A stretch of DNA of 64,000 bases, from NCBI RefSeq assembly GCF_000265245.1, contig NZ_AJKS02000005.1:1-64000 (forward strand). The letters are read 5' to 3'. A program made the translations under genes and the position numbers. The stretch is from Halomonas smyrnensis AAD6. GTDB taxonomy: Bacteria > Pseudomonadota > Gammaproteobacteria > Pseudomonadales > Halomonadaceae. This document shows, one piece after another, positions 7,402-17,139 of the stretch. How positions within the stretch are numbered: the first letter of the stretch is position 1; each line of letters opens with the position of its first letter. The notes under the pieces are model-generated. The model saw only the letters and a program-made list of their open reading frames with translations, ran no database searches and was not told the DNA's origin.

Positions 7402-10046
7402 GCCTCGGCTTCCAGCGACTCGTAGATCTTCTTGATGGCGTCGGCGCTGATCTCTCCCGGCGCCTTGACCTGGTAGTCGGGCCGTTCGGGGAGCAGGTCG
7501 TCGCTGCCGGGGAAGAGGCGGGCCGGATCTAGGGTCTCGGCGGTGATCAGCTGCTGTTCCACATCGGCCCCTTCGTCTGCCAGAACGCGGCGGATCTGCT
7601 GCCAGTCGTCATAGAAGTACTCCGCAAGCATGGGGATGATGTCGTAAACCATCACCCGACGCAGGGCCTCGAGGTCCTTCACCTCGGTGAAGTAGGCGTG
7701 GCCGAAGGTCTGGTCGCGGTGTAGCAGGTAGCGCAGGCGCAGGTTGATCGCCTCCAGCAGGACGCGCAGGTTTAGAAGCCCGCCTTCGCCGTCGGGGATG
7801 TAGCCGTCCCCCTGGCTGCCAGGTATTCGCTTGGGTTCCGGCATCAGTTCCTGGAAGTGGAAACGCCGGCGCAGCGCGGCATCCATCAAGGCGATGGAGC
7901 GGTCGGCGGTGTTCATGGTGGCGTAGATATCGAGATTCTTGGGCACCCCGAAGCGCTCACTGGAGTAGGGCAGCACCAGCTCGATGCCCTCGACCAGCTG
8001 GCCGTCCTCGTCCCACCAGGCGCGCTTGTCGGCCTCGATGAGGGTGATCAGCTCACCGAAGATGCGCGAGATGTTGCCGCGGTTGATCTCGTCTATGAAT
8101 ATTGCGTAGCGCTGGTGAGGGTCCTGGCTGGCCCGTTGGCAGAACGCCTTGAATAGCCCATCTCGTACTTCATAGCTGATGCCGCCGTCTTCGGTGGTCT
8201 GTGGCCGGATGCCCTCGACGAAGTCTTCGTAGCTGTAGGACTGATGGAAGGTCACCGTTAGGTGGCGTCTGATGCGGGCGTCATCACTGGCAGGGCCTTG
8301 CTTGAGCTGAGTGAGTTTCTCGCGCAGCTCTTCGCCGGTTTCCTCCCACTCGCCGGTCAGGATCCAGCGGCCGCCATGCTGTTTGTCGAAAATCAGCGGT
8401 GAGATGCGCTTCTCGGGCGCGGTCTTCACCGTGTCCGATTCCAGCACCGAGTGCTGCTGGAGGGCACCCCAGCAGGTCTGGCGCAGGTGCGGATTGTTTG
8501 CCCGCCCCTGCACTCGTGCCTTAGCCTTGAAGTAGGGATGGATGAGCAGCTGATTGACGCTGGCGTTCCCGCCCAGGTCTGCCAGTGCCAGCGCGATGGC
8601 TTCCCACCAGGCGGTGCTCACCAACTGCTCCTCCAGCCACTCCCCGGTAGGCGCCCGCTTTGCCTCACTCTCGTAGAGGGGCATCAGATGGGTACGCAGG
8701 TGGTAGGTCTTGCCGGTGCCGGGAGGCCCATAGAAGATCGTGTTGATCGGCCGGGTGATCTGGATGGCTTGTTGCCTGGGGGTGTCGGCCTTGGCGGTGG
8801 AGACCTTCACGGGTGGCAGCTTCTCCCATAACTTGCCGACCAGCTTGGCTGAGAGTGACTTGATCTCGATGCCGGAGCCCTGGGGGGACCAGTTCTGATC
8901 ATCGGGGCTGCCGACCTGGAGGTCGGCCATGCTGATGTAGGCGTCCACGTCGGGGTCGCGCAGGTCGGTCAGGGTGATATCGACGAAGCGAGCCGTCTCG
9001 CCGTTGGCTGCGCGGTCGGGGTTGTAATGCCCATCCTCGTACGGGGCCGAGGCGATGTTGCCCCGGGCGATCAATCCGCGAGGCTCCTGTCCCACGCGCA
9101 CCAGGTAGAAGGTGTCGCCCTCGCGGGGCTGAGTGGAAGCGGTGCGCCAGGGCAGGGTGACGTTCTCGCCGCTGGCGATCTTCAGGCGGTCGTCCTGATA
9201 GGACCTCCAGGGCCAGTGCTTCGGATTCCAGGCCATCAGCCAGGTTCCAGGAGTCGGGCGCCACTGCTCCAGCCAGGGAGTGTCATAGAAGTCCACTTCA
9301 GTGCCGTGCTCTTCCTCCAGTCGCTGGCGCAAGGCCAGTAGTGCCTGGTCGACCTCACGTTCCGAGAGTTGGCGGAGCCGGCGCTTTGAGAGTCCCTCGA
9401 AGGCCTCCAGGATCTTCTCCTTGTCGAGGCTGACGGAGATGTACTCGAAGTTGTCCGGGAAGAGCAGGTAGTTGAGGATATGGGGCAGCTGGCGGATGCC
9501 GTCGCGGCGCACGGAGCCCATCCAGTCGGCGAAGCCCCATGGATCTTCTGCCTGGTGCTGCTGCTGGTCAGTTGGGAGCGACTTGAAGGCACTCATCAGG
9601 TCGATCAGGAAGACCAGCTCGCGCCAGCGGTGAGTATTGAAGCCGGTGCCGGTGCTGCCCACGCCTCCGAGGCTTTCATCATCGAGACCCGGCGCCGACT
9701 CGGGGAACGCTTCCCCACTCAGCTCCCAGATCTCCTTCACCATGCGGCGCTTGGTGTCGGGCTTGATGTTGCTCGAGAAGAGCAGCAGCAGCCAGTTGAG
9801 CTCCGCCATTAACTGAATGGCAGTGGGAGAGCTGTCGGCCAGCTGCAGTGACAGCTTGTGAACGTAGCTGTCGCCGCCTTCGATGGGGTTCTGGGTGAAG
9901 TGGCGATCCAGCTCCTCGAGATTTTCGTGTGTCCAGAGCCTCTTATCGCTGAATAGGCTGCCGTCATGAAGGAGGCAGGTTTCCTTCCAACGCTGGGCGG
10001 CGGCCAGCAGGTGCGTGGTTTCGTGCTTGTGGCTATAGCGGCTCAT
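7398..10046 (-). CDS. mcrB: McrB-family AAA+ GTPase with EVE-like domain
   Basis: An 882-residue McrB homologue. The first 265 residues are unrecognised and may bind DNA or partners. Residues about 268-405 (GDTFYLVRVGQEPRG, SAPYEDGHYNPDRA, ARFVDITL) resemble EVE/PUA-type readers of modified bases fused to McrB proteins. The AAA+ motor follows: Walker A GPPGTGKT (440-447), Walker B FIDEINRG, and the NTADRS signature of the GTP-using McrB clade. It should translocate on DNA and activate McrC. Its ATG overlaps the methyltransferase stop by 4 bases. The known role of the family is restriction of modified DNA; the actual ligand of the EVE-like domain here cannot be read from sequence. Confidence 0.9.
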   Translation of the reverse strand: MSRYSHKHETTHLLAAAQRWKETCLLHDGSLFSDKRLWTHENLEELDRHFTQNPIEGGDSYVHKLSLQLADSSPTAIQLMAELNWLLLLFSSNIKPDTKRRMVKEIWELSGEAFPESAPGLDDESLGGVGSTGTGFNTHRWRELVFLIDLMSAFKSLPTDQQQHQAEDPWGFADWMGSVRRDGIRQLPHILNYLLFPDNFEYISVSLDKEKILEAFEGLSKRRLRQLSEREVDQALLALRQRLEEEHGTEVDFYDTPWLEQWRPTPGTWLMAWNPKHWPWRSYQDDRLKIASGENVTLPWRTASTQPREGDTFYLVRVGQEPRGLIARGNIASAPYEDGHYNPDRAANGETARFVDITLTDLRDPDVDAYISMADLQVGSPDDQNWSPQGSGIEIKSLSAKLVGKLWEKLPPVKVSTAKADTPRQQAIQITRPINTIFYGPPGTGKTYHLRTHLMPLYESEAKRAPTGEWLEEQLVSTAWWEAIALALADLGGNASVNQLLIHPYFKAKARVQGRANNPHLRQTCWGALQQHSVLESDTVKTAPEKRISPLIFDKQHGGRWILTGEWEETGEELREKLTQLKQGPASDDARIRRHLTVTFHQSYSYEDFVEGIRPQTTEDGGISYEVRDGLFKAFCQRASQDPHQRYAIFIDEINRGNISRIFGELITLIEADKRAWWDEDGQLVEGIELVLPYSSERFGVPKNLDIYATMNTADRSIALMDAALRRRFHFQELMPEPKRIPGSQGDGYIPDGEGGLLNLRVLLEAINLRLRYLLHRDQTFGHAYFTEVKDLEALRRVMVYDIIPMLAEYFYDDWQQIRRVLADEGADVEQQLITAETLDPARLFPGSDDLLPERPDYQVKAPGEISADAIKKIYESLEAEA

Positions 10047-13000
10047 GCGAAGGCTTCCTTGTCGTTCGCAAACTGTTCGGCCAGCGCATCAAATGCCTCC
10101 AGAACCCGGCGCTGGGTGCGGTATTCGCCGAACTCGGCAATCTCCTTCCGCTTGAGGCCGGGGAAGGTGACTGAGGGGTAGTCGGGGCCCATGACGTCAG
10201 CGGGGTCGAGGATATAGCGCAGCTCGTCGCGGGTGAGGCCGTAGAGGTGGGCGTAGTAAGCGTCGAGCTCGCAGCGCAGCTGGTGGCGGCGTTCCGAATC
10301 CCACCCGAAGGGTGCGCACTCGTAGCCGAGGTCGCGGGCGAAGGGCGCCAGGTCGTGGCTGGTGTAGGTCAGCTCCAGAACCCGCGGGACGATGTAGTCG
10401 AGGGATTCTTTGTCGTAAGCCTCGGGCGGCAAAACCGGGAGCTGCTTGATGATGAAGAAGTTCATATGGGTGCCGCCCACCTTGTGTCGGGCAACGAAGT
10501 CGAACACAAGCGAGGTCAGATTGGCCTGCAAGGCAGCCGTCAGTCGTGCTCCGGTTGCTACTGGTAGAATGCACAATGGGAGGTTGTTGCCGACGGCTGA
10601 TAGCGGGATGAGACTATCAATCGTGGTGCGCTCATCAGTAGAGCGGCAGATATCGCGGAAGCTCAGTAAGTAGTGGGGGCAGCGACCGAGTAGCAGGTCC
10701 TCCACCAGCGCGAAGCGATCTTCACCGCCCTCGAAGCGTCCCAGCCATTCGCCGAGCTGCTCATCGGACATTGGATGAGCCTCGGCCAGCTCGCGAGCGG
10801 CGAGGCCGGCCCTGGTCTCTTCGGCCTTGTCGAAAAGGCTGGCGGTGTTCCCTTGCTTGACGACCTGCTGGCCGAGCAGGCGCGAGGCGTAGTCGGTCTC
10901 GCCACGCACCAGCAGCAGGCCGGCGAGCCAGGTGCGCAGGGCCCTCTCCAGCTTGTCGCCATCCTCCTTCTTCAGGCCCTTGAGCAGGTCCTGGGGCACA
11001 TCGGCGGTGCGAAGCACCACCTCCCACTCGTTGACCCAGTAGCGGGGCAGCGGGGCGAAGTCCGGGTCGGCCTTCTCGGTTTCCGTGGTGTCGCGGATCG
11101 TCTCGCCATCGGTATCGTAAGTGGCGAAGCGATGGTCGTAATGATGAACCATCTTGGCTTCGTACAGTGGCAGGTAGCGTTGGCTTACAAGGTGGAACTG
11201 ATTGCCCTCTAGCTGAGCACCAGAAGTATTCAGCTTGTCATACCTTATAAAAAGGTGACTGGCTGAAGTCATATTAAACAGTCCCTGCTTGATATTGACC
11301 CCCCAAGGGTTGCTGATTGGATCTTTTTCACGCTCAAATACCGGAACTCGCTTGTAGATTCCTCGTGTGATCTGAGCGTCCCTGTCGGCGCGGAAGGTGG
11401 GGGTGGTCAGTGTGTTGGGGTTGATCCTTAAGAAGTCGCCTGGCTCGAGGTGAATGCGACGTGATTCATCCGTGAGGTCGGCTTCATTGGTGGCATAGAA
11501 GAGTAGCTCTGCTTCCAGAATGTCATGTGCGAGCGTCAGTAGGCAGAAGGTGTAGCGGGAGTCGACTCGCTTGAACATCTTCTCGCGATTTTCGATGTCG
11601 AGCAGAGACGATAGGTATTGTCCCTCAATTATTCTTTGAAAGAACAACTTGTTGGAATCATCTGTGGCGATGCCTCGCTGCACCACAATGCCGGCTCGCC
11701 CTTGCTGGCTATATAGACCAAGAGCCAGCTCTGAAAATAGTGGGTATAGGTTGAGCTTGCCGTGCGCCGTAAGGGCAAAGCGGCCACTTCCGCGATAGAA
11801 GCGATTGGCGGCGGCGAGGGCGAATCGTGTACTTTCATACTCTGCGTGGAGTGCGGGATTGCTCTCCTTCAAGCTCCTAATAGCCTGCTTACGCGTGTCG
11901 CCGGCGAGGCCTGCAACATCCGGGTCACGGGCGGCGAAGAATTCTTCCTCCGAAAGTTGGGAAACCTCCCACGGCGGGTTGCCCAGCACCACATCGAAGC
12001 CAGGGGATTCGCGCTCGAAGACTTCCGGGAACTGCAGCCGCCAGTGGAAGAAGCGGTTCTGCTCGGCGCGCAGGCGCACCTCGGCCTCGATCTGCGGATC
12101 GAGCTCGTCACGGTTAGCGGCCATCAGCACTTCGTTTGTGACGATGTGATCCTTCAGGTGTTCGGTCTTGGGGATGAAGAAGGCGGCGGTCCAGAGGTCC
12201 TGCAGCAGGCGGGCGCGACGGGCCTCGGGACTCTCCTGAGTGGCCTCCCACTGGTGTCGCTTCTCGGCGATATCGGCCAGCGACTCTTCCGGTAGCTCCT
12301 CCACCTCGGCCATCTGCCGGGTGTTGATGCGCAGGTCCACGGCTAGGGTGTCGGCCATAGCCTTGTTGCGCTTGCGCAGTTCCTTGAGCAGTTCGTCGTC
12401 CTCACCTTCTAAGGGCTTAAAAGCCTCATTAGGAATGCCACTCTCCAGAACTGTCGGGTCGAAGACGCCGATCAGGGCGTTGCCAGGCTGGATATGGCTG
12501 TCCAGGAAGGTGAGTGGCTTGCCGGGTTCGAGCGCCTCCATCCAGAGGGCGGTGCGGCAGAGCTCCACCGCCATGGGGTTGACGTCCACCCCGAAGATGC
12601 AGTGCTGGGCGACCTCGCGCAGGGCGTGCTGGAACTGCTCTGGGGTGGGCTCGTTGTCCTCGGCATCCAGGCGCGCGATTTCCCGGGCCAGAGTACGGGT
12701 GGCGGCGAGCAGGAAGTGCCCGGAGCCACAGGCTGGGTCGACGATGCGCAGCGCAAGCAAGGCCTGGCGCGGCTGTTCGCGGTGCTCTTCCAGGCGCTGG
12801 CGGATCACCGGCTTCAAGGCGGTGTCGATCAGTGACTGTACCAGCACGTCCGGGGTGTAGTAGGAGCCGGTGAGCTTGCGCAGGTTGCCTGCGGTGGTAT
12901 CGCCATCATCGAGCCCCACAAAGCGGAACTGCCAGGGTATATGGCTGACGGCGGGCACCAGCTCGAGGAGGGCTTCATAGACGCTGCCCAGTTCCTCGGC

Positions 13001-14269
13001 GTCCATGTTGGCGTAGTCGGTGGCGACCAGGCCACGGCGGACGTCGCTTCGATGCCAGGTGAGGGCGCGCATCGCATTGAGCAGCGAGCGGTTGTCGATC
13101 AGTGCGGCATCCAGATTGGGACACTGCGCGGCATCGAAGAGCCCGCCCAGGGCCGGCAGCGCCAGCAGTGGCTGCCCGCCGGCCAGGCCTGCAAGGGTCT
13201 GCTGGAGCGTCAGCCAGAGGTCATGGTGGCGAGGCTCGAAGCGGTGGGCCTTGCGTGCCGCCTGGCGCAGCAGCTCCAGGCTGTAGCCCTCGCGGTAGCG
13301 CTCACAGGCTAGCGGGTCACTACCCGCCGGGTGGAGCAGGTCGCGGGCCTCGGCGCGCAGCAGGAACAGCAGCCGGTAGACCAGGCGCAAGAGCTCCTGG
13401 TAGTAAGCATGAGCGTCCAGCTTGCCCTCGATGAAACGCTGGCGCAGGGCGTCGTTCTCGGGGTGGGCGAGGAAGCCATCGCCCAGCGCCTTCAGGGCTT
13501 CGGTAACGCCCAGGCGAAGCTTGTCGAGCAGGCGCTCTCCCTGCTCCTCGGCCTCTTCCCGCCACAGCTCCAACCAGCAGGAGGGGTTGCCATCCAGCTC
13601 GTGGGGTGCGAAGCGGCTGGCGTGCAGCAGTAGCCACAGCCGGCGGAACTCGGGCAGGCGCTCCTCAGTGAACAGGCTGGCCAGGTCGATTTCGACGAAG
13701 GCGGGCCGGGTCATGGAGGGGTTGTCACGCAGGATGCGCAGCCGCTGACCGTCGCTGACCAGCCCCCAGTGGACCTCGTCGCTGGCGTTGAGGTACTCCT
13801 GCAGCAGGCCGGTGGGGCTGCGCCGCCGACCCTCGTGACCGAAGCGCGGCAGGCGCTCGTCCATAGCATCATGCTTGGGCGTGCAGAGCACCAGCGGCAC
13901 GGCACCATCAAAGGCGTAGTGAGTGATGGGGAAGTGGCGCTCGCCGATCACCCGGGCGTGGCCGGCCTCGGTCAGGTCGCTGAATCCGAAGACCTGGGTG
14001 AGCAGGCTTTCCATCCAGCTCTGGGCGGTGGCGGTGGGGTCGGAAAGATCCTCGCGTTGGCGCTTGCCGTTGAAGCTGGCCCACTGGGCCTGGGCGATAC
14101 GCCAGTAGCGGCCGATTTCGTCGCGCAGCGTGAGCCCCTTGGGGATGGCGTAATCGCTGGGCTGCTGGCCGGGGAGCTGTAGTGCATCGAGCTGGTTGAG
14201 CAGATCGGCGGGCAGCAGCCCACCTTCCAGGCGGAAGAGCGTGTCCTGAGCGGCGTCCCTGCGGTTCAT
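10043..14269 (-). CDS. Eco57I-type DNA methyltransferase of the defence operon
   Basis: A protein of about 1,408 residues. The SAM-binding motif I is DPACGSGHFLLA (about residue 510). The catalytic motif IV is VVLGNPPW (about 760), the NPPW form of N6-adenine methyltransferases. The large N-terminal (about 350 residues) and C-terminal (about 550 residues) regions resemble those of Eco57I-like and PglX/DrmMI-like enzymes, the latter part likely holding target recognition. I did not find a clear nuclease motif in the N-terminus. ATG 14269 has AAGGAG 5 bases upstream and is preferred over the TTG at 14302 that extends the frame by 11 codons. By analogy with DISARM and BREX, it probably marks self DNA. 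Confidence 0.85.
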   Translation of the reverse strand: MNRRDAAQDTLFRLEGGLLPADLLNQLDALQLPGQQPSDYAIPKGLTLRDEIGRYWRIAQAQWASFNGKRQREDLSDPTATAQSWMESLLTQVFGFSDLTEAGHARVIGERHFPITHYAFDGAVPLVLCTPKHDAMDERLPRFGHEGRRRSPTGLLQEYLNASDEVHWGLVSDGQRLRILRDNPSMTRPAFVEIDLASLFTEERLPEFRRLWLLLHASRFAPHELDGNPSCWLELWREEAEEQGERLLDKLRLGVTEALKALGDGFLAHPENDALRQRFIEGKLDAHAYYQELLRLVYRLLFLLRAEARDLLHPAGSDPLACERYREGYSLELLRQAARKAHRFEPRHHDLWLTLQQTLAGLAGGQPLLALPALGGLFDAAQCPNLDAALIDNRSLLNAMRALTWHRSDVRRGLVATDYANMDAEELGSVYEALLELVPAVSHIPWQFRFVGLDDGDTTAGNLRKLTGSYYTPDVLVQSLIDTALKPVIRQRLEEHREQPRQALLALRIVDPACGSGHFLLAATRTLAREIARLDAEDNEPTPEQFQHALREVAQHCIFGVDVNPMAVELCRTALWMEALEPGKPLTFLDSHIQPGNALIGVFDPTVLESGIPNEAFKPLEGEDDELLKELRKRNKAMADTLAVDLRINTRQMAEVEELPEESLADIAEKRHQWEATQESPEARRARLLQDLWTAAFFIPKTEHLKDHIVTNEVLMAANRDELDPQIEAEVRLRAEQNRFFHWRLQFPEVFERESPGFDVVLGNPPWEVSQLSEEEFFAARDPDVAGLAGDTRKQAIRSLKESNPALHAEYESTRFALAAANRFYRGSGRFALTAHGKLNLYPLFSELALGLYSQQGRAGIVVQRGIATDDSNKLFFQRIIEGQYLSSLLDIENREKMFKRVDSRYTFCLLTLAHDILEAELLFYATNEADLTDESRRIHLEPGDFLRINPNTLTTPTFRADRDAQITRGIYKRVPVFEREKDPISNPWGVNIKQGLFNMTSASHLFIRYDKLNTSGAQLEGNQFHLVSQRYLPLYEAKMVHHYDHRFATYDTDGETIRDTTETEKADPDFAPLPRYWVNEWEVVLRTADVPQDLLKGLKKEDGDKLERALRTWLAGLLLVRGETDYASRLLGQQVVKQGNTASLFDKAEETRAGLAARELAEAHPMSDEQLGEWLGRFEGGEDRFALVEDLLLGRCPHYLLSFRDICRSTDERTTIDSLIPLSAVGNNLPLCILPVATGARLTAALQANLTSLVFDFVARHKVGGTHMNFFIIKQLPVLPPEAYDKESLDYIVPRVLELTYTSHDLAPFARDLGYECAPFGWDSERRHQLRCELDAYYAHLYGLTRDELRYILDPADVMGPDYPSVTFPGLKRKEIAEFGEYRTQRRVLEAFDALAEQFANDKEAFA

Positions 14270-14298
14270 GCCGGCTCCTTGTTGATTATCAGCGTGTC

Positions 14299-17139
14299 TC
14301 AAAATCCTGCCTCCGGCATCAGCACATAGACGCCCAGTACGTCGGCGGGCAGCTGCGGCTTGACCTCGAAGGTTCCGCGGCCGTCACGCTCGGAGTCGCG
14401 CACGCGGCGGTGATCCTGCAGCAGCTTGCGGCCGTGCTCGCGGCCAATCTCATCCAGCACCTCCTGGTGGCTCGACAGGCGTTCCAGTGCCGTCTGCACG
14501 GCACGTTCTCGTACCTCGGGAGAAGTGTTCTGGGTGGCTTCATGGGTGAACCAGTTCACCGCTTCCTGGGTGGGGAGGGCGCGGGGTGGCTGGTTGCCCT
14601 CCAGCACCACGGTGACGGCCTCCTCGGCGAGCATTTCGCGGCGATTGCCTTCGCGTACCAGGGTGAGGTTGGTGCGTAGGCGCAACAGGGCGACGATCAC
14701 GCGCTGGGAGACAGCAGAGGTCGTAACGGCGCCAGCACGGCGAGCGGGGCGATCCGCATCGCTGCCGTTCTCGTCCAGCGCGCGTTCGGCCAGTTCGTCG
14801 GCCAGCACGGTGACCAGCGGGTGGCTGCGATGGATATAGCTGACGCCGCGGGGTAGCGGCAAGGCGAAGCCGATGGCGTCCAGGTGCTGGATGCCGTGGC
14901 TCTCCAGGCGCTCGCGGATGGAGCGGGTGAGCGCGTCCCAGCTCAGGCGCTGGTGACTGTCGCTATTTTCCAGCGGGGCACGCAGGGCGGCCAGGGCCTG
15001 GGTAACGAAACGCTCCACGTCCTGCTGGCTGCCCAACACCTCCTGCATGCGCTGCCACTCCGGCAGTACCGCCTCGGGCCGGATGGCCTGCTGGGCGAAG
15101 ATGGTGCGGTTTCGACGCGCCTTCTCGCGTGCGCTTTCCCAGGCGACCTCGACGCGACTATCCAGCTCGTGGACGCTTTCCATTGGCTCGTCGAAGCCGA
15201 GGCCCATCTGGCTCATGCCGCTGTCGGTGCCGCGGGTGAGCAGTACGGTTTGCATGATGGCCTGAGTGACACGGTTCTCGTCCTCCGGCATGGGCACGCT
15301 GACGCCGAGCGCCTTGCGGATGGCCTCGGCCTTGCGCAGGATCACCCGCAGTACGGCACCGTCCACCGGGTTGTTGTCGCCGTAGAGCATCAACGCCTTG
15401 ACCTTGGGAGAGCGCTGACCGAAGCGGTCGACGCGGCCTTCACGCTGCTCATGGCGAGTGGGGTTCCAGGCCAGGTCGTAGTGGACCACCGCATCAAACA
15501 CCTCTTGAAGGTTGATGCCCTCTGAGAGGCAGTCGGTGGCGACTAGGATCGGCGCCTCTGCCTCATCGGCCAGGGCCTCAACTTGCTCTTCGCGCTCGGC
15601 TGGATGCAGCTCGCCGGTGACGCAGGCCACCCGATGCGACTTGAACTTCTTCTGCAGCTCGTCGGCTACATACTGGGCGGTGGCAATATAGCGACAGAAC
15701 ACCACCGGCCGATGGCCCTCTTCGAGGACGGGCTTGAGCGTGGTGATCAGATGCTTGAGCTTGGGGTCCTTGGCAGGCCCATGGAGATTCCCGGCACGTT
15801 CGATCAGGCTCTCCAGCAGCGGGCGGTCCTCAAGCTGTGCACCGGGCTCCAAGTCGTCCTGGGTGTCGTCGCTGCTGTCGAGAATGGTACGGCTGGCCTG
15901 ATCGTCCAGCTCGGCCGCGCTGGCTTGCTTGTCTGCGTTGTGAATGCGGTTCTGCAGGGTGCGAACGGCCGCCGCCGGGGAAGAGGAGATGCAGCGCAGC
16001 AGCGCCAGGGCGGCCCACCAGTGCAGGCGCTGGCTGAAGTGGTCGAGGGATTCGGCGCGGTCGACCAGCTCCCGGGCATAGTCCACCACGTCCTGGAACA
16101 GGGCCTGCCACTCCCCCTGCATGCGGTAGGCGCTTTCACCCACCTCGCGGTCGGGGAACTGGGTGTTGTCCTGCCACTCGGCAATGTCCTGGCGGCGGCG
16201 CTGCACCATGTGGTGGGCCAGGCGCTGGCGCAAGGGGTTACGGGTGTCGTCGAGACGCTCGAGCTGGGCGAAGGCGGGATCGAGTAGTCCCAACAGATTG
16301 CGAAAGGCCTCCTCGTCGCCGCTGTGGGGGGTGGCGGTGAGCAGCAGCAAATGGCGGTCGGCATCCTCCGCCAGGCCGCGCAGCAGGGTGTAGCGCTGAT
16401 GGCGCGACTGGGCGCTGCTCTGCACGCAGGTGTGGGCCTCATCGACGATGACAAAGCCAGGGCAGCTATTCAAGAACTCGTCGCGGCGGCGATCGGACTT
16501 GATGTAATCGAGGCTGACCACAGTGTAGGGGTAGCGTTGGAAGATCGACTCGCTCTGCAGCAAGTTGCGTTCGAGACGAGCGGCGCTGTGGCGACTGACG
16601 ATCTCGGGACGTAGGTGAAACTTCTCGGCGAGTTCTTCCTGCCACTGTTCGCAGAGGTGCGGTGGGCAGAGCACGGTGAAGCCCTTGATCTCGCCGCGGT
16701 CGATCAGTTCGCGCACGATCAGTCCTGCCTCGATGGTCTTGCCGATGCCGACGTCGTCTGCGATTAGCAGGCGTACCACCTGCTGGCGCAGGGCCATTAG
16801 CAGCGGCACCAGCTGGTAGGCGCGGGGCTCGAAGGCAAGGTTGCCGATGGCGCGGAAGGGGCCGGCACCGGCGCGCAGCTTGAGCAGCAACGCATCGCGC
16901 AGCAGCAGGCCAGACTGACGGCTACCATGGCGAGCCTCAGCCGGATCAGGGGCGGGGAAGAGCGCCTGCTCCACGGCCTCCAGGGCGGCCAGTAGGCGTA
17001 CTTGGTCCTCTTCGCCGCTACCCAACGGGCGCAGGTAGAGGTCCTCGTCGCTGGACCCCGGAAGCACTATCCACTCGCGTCCGCGAGCCTTGACGATGCT
17101 GCCGGGCGTGAAATCGGGTCGCGTCATGGGCGCATTCAT
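14299..17139 (-). CDS. SNF2-family DNA translocase, DrmD-like
   Basis: A 946-residue superfamily 2 ATPase of the SNF2/HepA type. Motif I is ADDVGIGKTIEAGL (about residues 125-138), motif II VDEAHTC (about 230), motif III TATPHSG, and the second lobe ends with YDLAWNPTRHEQREGRVDRF (motifs V-VI, about 553-572). Such proteins translocate on duplex DNA without classical unwinding. In class 1 DISARM the SNF2 protein DrmD accompanies a methyltransferase and a DUF1998 pair, the same partners seen here. The start at 17139 shares a base with the upstream stop (TGATG). A second ATG 12 bases downstream is possible. Confidence 0.85.
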   Translation of the reverse strand: MNAPMTRPDFTPGSIVKARGREWIVLPGSSDEDLYLRPLGSGEEDQVRLLAALEAVEQALFPAPDPAEARHGSRQSGLLLRDALLLKLRAGAGPFRAIGNLAFEPRAYQLVPLLMALRQQVVRLLIADDVGIGKTIEAGLIVRELIDRGEIKGFTVLCPPHLCEQWQEELAEKFHLRPEIVSRHSAARLERNLLQSESIFQRYPYTVVSLDYIKSDRRRDEFLNSCPGFVIVDEAHTCVQSSAQSRHQRYTLLRGLAEDADRHLLLLTATPHSGDEEAFRNLLGLLDPAFAQLERLDDTRNPLRQRLAHHMVQRRRQDIAEWQDNTQFPDREVGESAYRMQGEWQALFQDVVDYARELVDRAESLDHFSQRLHWWAALALLRCISSSPAAAVRTLQNRIHNADKQASAAELDDQASRTILDSSDDTQDDLEPGAQLEDRPLLESLIERAGNLHGPAKDPKLKHLITTLKPVLEEGHRPVVFCRYIATAQYVADELQKKFKSHRVACVTGELHPAEREEQVEALADEAEAPILVATDCLSEGINLQEVFDAVVHYDLAWNPTRHEQREGRVDRFGQRSPKVKALMLYGDNNPVDGAVLRVILRKAEAIRKALGVSVPMPEDENRVTQAIMQTVLLTRGTDSGMSQMGLGFDEPMESVHELDSRVEVAWESAREKARRNRTIFAQQAIRPEAVLPEWQRMQEVLGSQQDVERFVTQALAALRAPLENSDSHQRLSWDALTRSIRERLESHGIQHLDAIGFALPLPRGVSYIHRSHPLVTVLADELAERALDENGSDADRPARRAGAVTTSAVSQRVIVALLRLRTNLTLVREGNRREMLAEEAVTVVLEGNQPPRALPTQEAVNWFTHEATQNTSPEVRERAVQTALERLSSHQEVLDEIGREHGRKLLQDHRRVRDSERDGRGTFEVKPQLPADVLGVYVLMPEAGF

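Noticed and set aside
14270-14302. TTG start for the methyltransferase at 14302
   Set aside because: ATG 14269 has a perfect AAGGAG at good spacing; the extra 11 residues add nothing recognisable.
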